A stretch of 6,306 nt of DNA from a bacterium (GTDB taxonomy: Bacteria > Cyanobacteriota > Sericytochromatia > S15B-MN24 > VGJW01), in NCBI GenBank assembly GCA_021790035.1, contig JAJYIO010000165.1, positions 1 through 6,306 of the forward strand, written 5' to 3'. How positions within the stretch are numbered: the first letter of the stretch is position 1; the number at the start of each line of letters is the position of its first letter. The notes below the pieces were generated by a model, which made no database searches, was not told the origin of the DNA, and saw only the letters and a program-made list of their open reading frames with translations. This document shows, piece by piece, positions 4,027 to 6,306 of this stretch. The translations under genes were made by a program, and so were the position numbers.

Positions 4027-6306
4027 TCAGTTACCGCTGGTTCCGCCCGAGATGGCGACGGCCATGGCGTTGGCCGTGTTCTCGTCGACGTACTCGTTGA
4101 TGGCCCAGTCGCCGTTGGCGAGCTTGTAGGTCTGATGGATGCCGTGCTTCTGCTTGAAGTCGATCACGGCGTTGGCGGTGGCATCGTCGAAGGTTCCGCT
4201 GGCCTTGACACTGGAGTAGCCAAGCTGCTCGAGAACCTGCTGGAGCTTGGTGACGTCGTCCTTGGTGCCCGCATCGGGACCGATCGCCGAATTCCGGTAC
4301 CCGTTGACCTCGGCGGCAAAGGCCTCGACGTTGGCTCGATCACCGGCCAGACCATACTGCTTGGCGATCTGGGCGACCTGGGCGTCGGTCATCTGGTTGC
4401 TGCTGGCGGAAGCCGCCGACGCCGGGGTCGAAGGCTGAGCGGGCGTGGACGTCGGCTGAGTGGACCCTGGGGCGGCCGCCGGCTGGGCTGGCTGCGTAGA
4501 AACCGAGGCCGCCGAGGTGGAGCCGGGCAGGTTCTGGGCGTCAGCAGGCATCTTGAGGACCTGGCCGGCGTGCAGCGAGTTGGGATCGGGGCCGATGGCG
4601 TCCCGGTTGAGAGCGTAGATCTCGGGCCACTTGGCGGCGTCGCCGAGGAACCGTGCGGCGATTCCCCACAGGCCGGCCTGGCGGTCCGCCGCGGTCACCG
4701 TGTAGCTGGAAACCGCCGGCGCGGCATTGGCGCTGGTCGAGCTGGCGCCGGTCGTCGGCGTCGAAGCGGTCGCCGAGCTGGTGCTGGTCGAGTTGCTGGC
4801 CGCAGGTGCCGAGCCGCTGGTCGCCGGCGTCGAACCGGTCGCCGAGTTGGTGCTGGTCGAGCCGCTCGCCGCGGGTGCCGAGCCGCTGGTCGCCGGCGTC
4901 GAACCGGTCGCCGAGTTGGTGCTGGTCGAGCCGCTCGCCGCGGGTGCCGAGCCAGCAGACGTCGCGCTGGTCGAGCCGCTATTGCTCGAGTCCGTGCTGC
5001 TGGCTCCCGCCTTCCATCCGGCCTTGACCGCAGCGACCATCGCCTGGGCCGTGGCCCCATCGACGTACTCGTTGACCGCGGGAGTGCCGTCGGCCATGTT
5101 GTACGACTGGTGGATGCCGTTTTCCTTCTTGAAGTCGACTACAGCCGCCGCCGTCTTGTCGTCGAACGTACCGCTGGGATCGACGTCGTAGCCAAGGGCC
5201 CGGAGCACGGTCTGAAGCTGCTTGACCTGGTCCGAGGTGCCGCTGTCAGGCCCGATCGCGTTGTTGGCATAGCTCTTGACCTCGGTCAGGAAGTTGGAAA
5301 CGTTCTGGGCGGTAGGCTGCAGATTGTACTGCTGCGCGATCTGCTGGATCTGCTGATCCGAAAGGGAACCGGCCGAGCTCACCGAGCTGGTCGAGCTGGT
5401 CGAGTTGCTGGCGCCGGCCGGAGTACCGGCGACATCGGCGAGAGCACCCTGGCCCAGGCTGTTGGCCAGGCCCGCCATCGCCAGGGGCTTGACCAGATTT
5501 GCCGGATTGGCCAGCGCAGCCTTGGCGATCGTGCCAGGAAACTTGATGGCGCTCGACAGGATGTCTCCGATCGTCATCCCTCCGACCGCCTCGGCGCCGG
5601 CAGCGACAGCCTGGGCACCCGCCTGCACGGCGCGGACCGGAGCCTCGACGATATCGCCGAGCGTCACGTTCCCCAGCTCGTCGGCAACCTTCGTCACGCC
5701 CGCCGCGACGGCCTTGCCCGCGTCAACGGCCAGCGTCACCGGGGCCGTCACGATCTGCCCCAGGGTGATGTCCCCGAGGTCGCTCAGGGCAGTACCAACC
5801 TTGGCGACGGTGGCCGAGGCTGCGTCCGCGACGGCCTGACCGACCTTGGCGGTTGCGACGATGCCCGAATCGATCGTGCTGCCGATGACCTTGGCACCTG
5901 CGACCAGCGGCCGCTCGACGAAGTTGGTGCGGGCAATCCACTTGCCGGTATCGACGGCAGCTCCGGCCAGCCGGGCGCCGGTAACGATCTTGGCGGCGAC
6001 CTCGGAATCCTCGGCCACGCCCATGATTCCGGCGGCCTTGGAAGCGGCGGCGGCCTCGGCAGCCTTGGCGCTGAGGCCAGCGGCCCGTGACTCCCAGTAG
6101 GTCGAGTGAGCGGCAGTCAACGCGGCCTTGCCGACATCGGCCGAGATCCCGGCGTCCTGCATCGCGGCCTGGGCTGCCTTGGTGAGGATCGGCTGATCGG
6201 CCAGCCGGGCTGCAAAGTTGGCGGCCTTGCCCGCATCGCTGACAACTTCGGTGGCCTTGCCCGCATCGCTCGCGACCGCGGCGGCCTTGCCCGCGTCACT
6301 GGCGAC
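4027..6306 (-). CDS. Repeat-rich modular protein with two peptidoglycan-binding-like units and a LysM domain (5' end beyond the right edge)
   Basis: The frame is open to the right edge; 759 residues are visible, numbered here from the edge. An internal ATG at 6162 (residue 49) is probably not the start, because the repeats continue unbroken upstream of it. Residues 1-30 are three 10-residue repeats (V.SDAGKA..). Residues 31-177 are Ala-rich and helical. About 178-265 holds three degenerate repeats marked by DITLGQIV, NVTLGDIV and MTIGDIL. Residues 315-428 are the first shared unit (NAIGPDSGTS; LQTVLRALGY; SGTFDDKTAAAVVDFK; GIHQSY; VNEYVD). Residues 439-533 are a Ser/Thr/Ala/Pro linker with 23-residue repeats. 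Residues 535-587 are LysM (YTV.., GLWGIAARFLGD, WPEIYALNRD, GQVLKMP), a family that binds N-acetylglucosamine polymers such as peptidoglycan. After a second linker, 639-752 are the second unit (SAIGPDAGT; SGTFDDATANAVIDFK; GIHQTY; INEYVD). No catalytic domain is visible. It probably acts at the cell surface, but any signal peptide would lie outside the window. Confidence 0.88.
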   Translation of the reverse strand, partial: VASDAGKAAAVASDAGKATEVVSDAGKAANFAARLADQPILTKAAQAAMQDAGISADVGKAALTAAHSTYWESRAAGLSAKAAEAAAASKAAGIMGVAEDSEVAAKIVTGARLAGAAVDTGKWIARTNFVERPLVAGAKVIGSTIDSGIVATAKVGQAVADAASATVAKVGTALSDLGDITLGQIVTAPVTLAVDAGKAVAAGVTKVADELGNVTLGDIVEAPVRAVQAGAQAVAAGAEAVGGMTIGDILSSAIKFPGTIAKAALANPANLVKPLAMAGLANSLGQGALADVAGTPAGASNSTSSTSSVSSAGSLSDQQIQQIAQQYNLQPTAQNVSNFLTEVKSYANNAIGPDSGTSDQVKQLQTVLRALGYDVDPSGTFDDKTAAAVVDFKKENGIHQSYNMADGTPAVNEYVDGATAQAMVAAVKAGWKAGASSTDSSNSGSTSATSAGSAPAASGSTSTNSATGSTPATSGSAPAASGSTSTNSATGSTPATSGSAPAASNSTSTSSATASTPTTGASSTSANAAPAVSSYTVTAADRQAGLWGIAARFLGDAAKWPEIYALNRDAIGPDPNSLHAGQVLKMPADAQNLPGSTSAASVSTQPAQPAAAPGSTQPTSTPAQPSTPASAASASSNQMTDAQVAQIAKQYGLAGDRANVEAFAAEVNGYRNSAIGPDAGTKDDVTKLQQVLEQLGYSSVKASGTFDDATANAVIDFKQKHGIHQTYKLANGDWAINEYVDENTANAMAVAISGGTSGN
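4805..4953 (-). repeat. Perfect 69-bp tandem repeat inside the Ser/Thr-rich linker
   Basis: Bases 4805-4873 and 4874-4942 are identical, and the identity continues another 11 bases to 4953, giving about 2.2 copies. A diverged copy with the same 69-base spacing precedes it (about 4745-4804). As 69 is a multiple of 3, each unit adds 23 residues (GSTSTNSATG, then STPATSGSAPAAS) without changing frame. Perfect identity at third codon positions points to recent duplication. Confidence 0.92.
6211..6306 (-). repeat. 30-bp tandem repeats coding a 10-residue helical repeat, running off the edge
   Basis: Units at 6211-6240, 6241-6270 and 6271-6300 share a core reading GGCCTTGCCCGC on the plus strand, and another unit begins at 6301. 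Each codes for (V/F).SDAGKA.. or a close variant. A more diverged echo (SADVGKAALTA) follows at about 6110-6143. The array starts outside the window, so the copy number is unknown. Confidence 0.8.

Noticed and set aside
4590..4620. The IGPD motif in LysM as evidence of common origin with the IGPD.GT motif of the peptidoglycan-binding units
   Set aside because: An N.D.IG.(N/D)PN..L segment is normal in LysM domains, and the surrounding residues do not align with the other unit, so the match is most likely coincidence.
4745..4953. CRISPR-like or intergenic repeat array
   Set aside because: The repeats are contiguous, a multiple of three long, without spacers, and lie inside a coding frame.
4135..6090. 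A 651-codon open frame on the plus strand
   Set aside because: It is the antisense shadow of the LysM/peptidoglycan-binding gene. Its product is Arg/Gly-rich without domains, whereas the minus-strand frame gives recognisable LysM and PG-binding motifs.
4027..6162. ATG at 6162 as the start of the larger modular gene
   Set aside because: The same frame continues upstream through regular SDAGKA repeats to the window edge, and no Shine-Dalgarno sequence precedes this ATG.

Overview
The window is GC-rich bacterial chromosome with four protein genes and no RNA gene, insertion sequence or CRISPR array that I can see. In order they are: the first 277 codons of a valyl-tRNA synthetase gene (valS, minus strand, running off the left edge); a complete gene for a membrane-anchored HEAT-repeat protein (plus strand, divergent from valS); and two minus-strand genes in tandem for modular proteins with peptidoglycan-binding-like domains. 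The second of these two runs off the right edge. The high GC, the Shine-Dalgarno sites and the unfamiliar modular proteins suggest a poorly sampled, free-living bacterium. I cannot assign a phylum from the sequence. A deep-branching lineage such as the non-photosynthetic relatives of cyanobacteria is only a guess.

Left third (1-2288): valS reads leftwards from 833 with a strong ribosome binding site. The HEAT-repeat gene reads rightwards, best from 960. The 126 bases between them hold an AT-rich patch suited to divergent promoters and a perfect 11-bp tandem repeat. Nothing links the two products functionally beyond adjacency.

Right two thirds (2455-6306): transcription runs right to left. 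The upstream gene (4027 to beyond 6306) encodes a low-complexity, Ala-rich helical region with 10-residue repeats, then three degenerate repeats of about 32 residues. These are followed by a first peptidoglycan-binding-like unit, a Ser/Thr-rich linker with perfect 69-bp repeats, a LysM domain, and a second peptidoglycan-binding-like unit at the C-terminus. The downstream gene (2455-3858) has an unrelated N-terminal region, reminiscent of the helical linker found before the toxin tips of some polymorphic toxins. It ends in a third copy of the same unit. The three copies share an unusual roughly 112-residue layout: a helical prefix ending in IGPD.GT, a PG_binding_1-like core, and a GIHQ.Y...NEY.D tail.

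The 168 bases between these two genes hold a terminator-like long stem and, directly over the downstream gene's ribosome binding site, two mutually exclusive hairpins. The shared C-terminal unit on otherwise different proteins suggests a common tether or sorting tag for the cell wall or another polysaccharide. The complete downstream protein has no recognisable signal peptide, so its export route, or whether it is exported at all, is open. This pair is the part of the window most likely to be undescribed.
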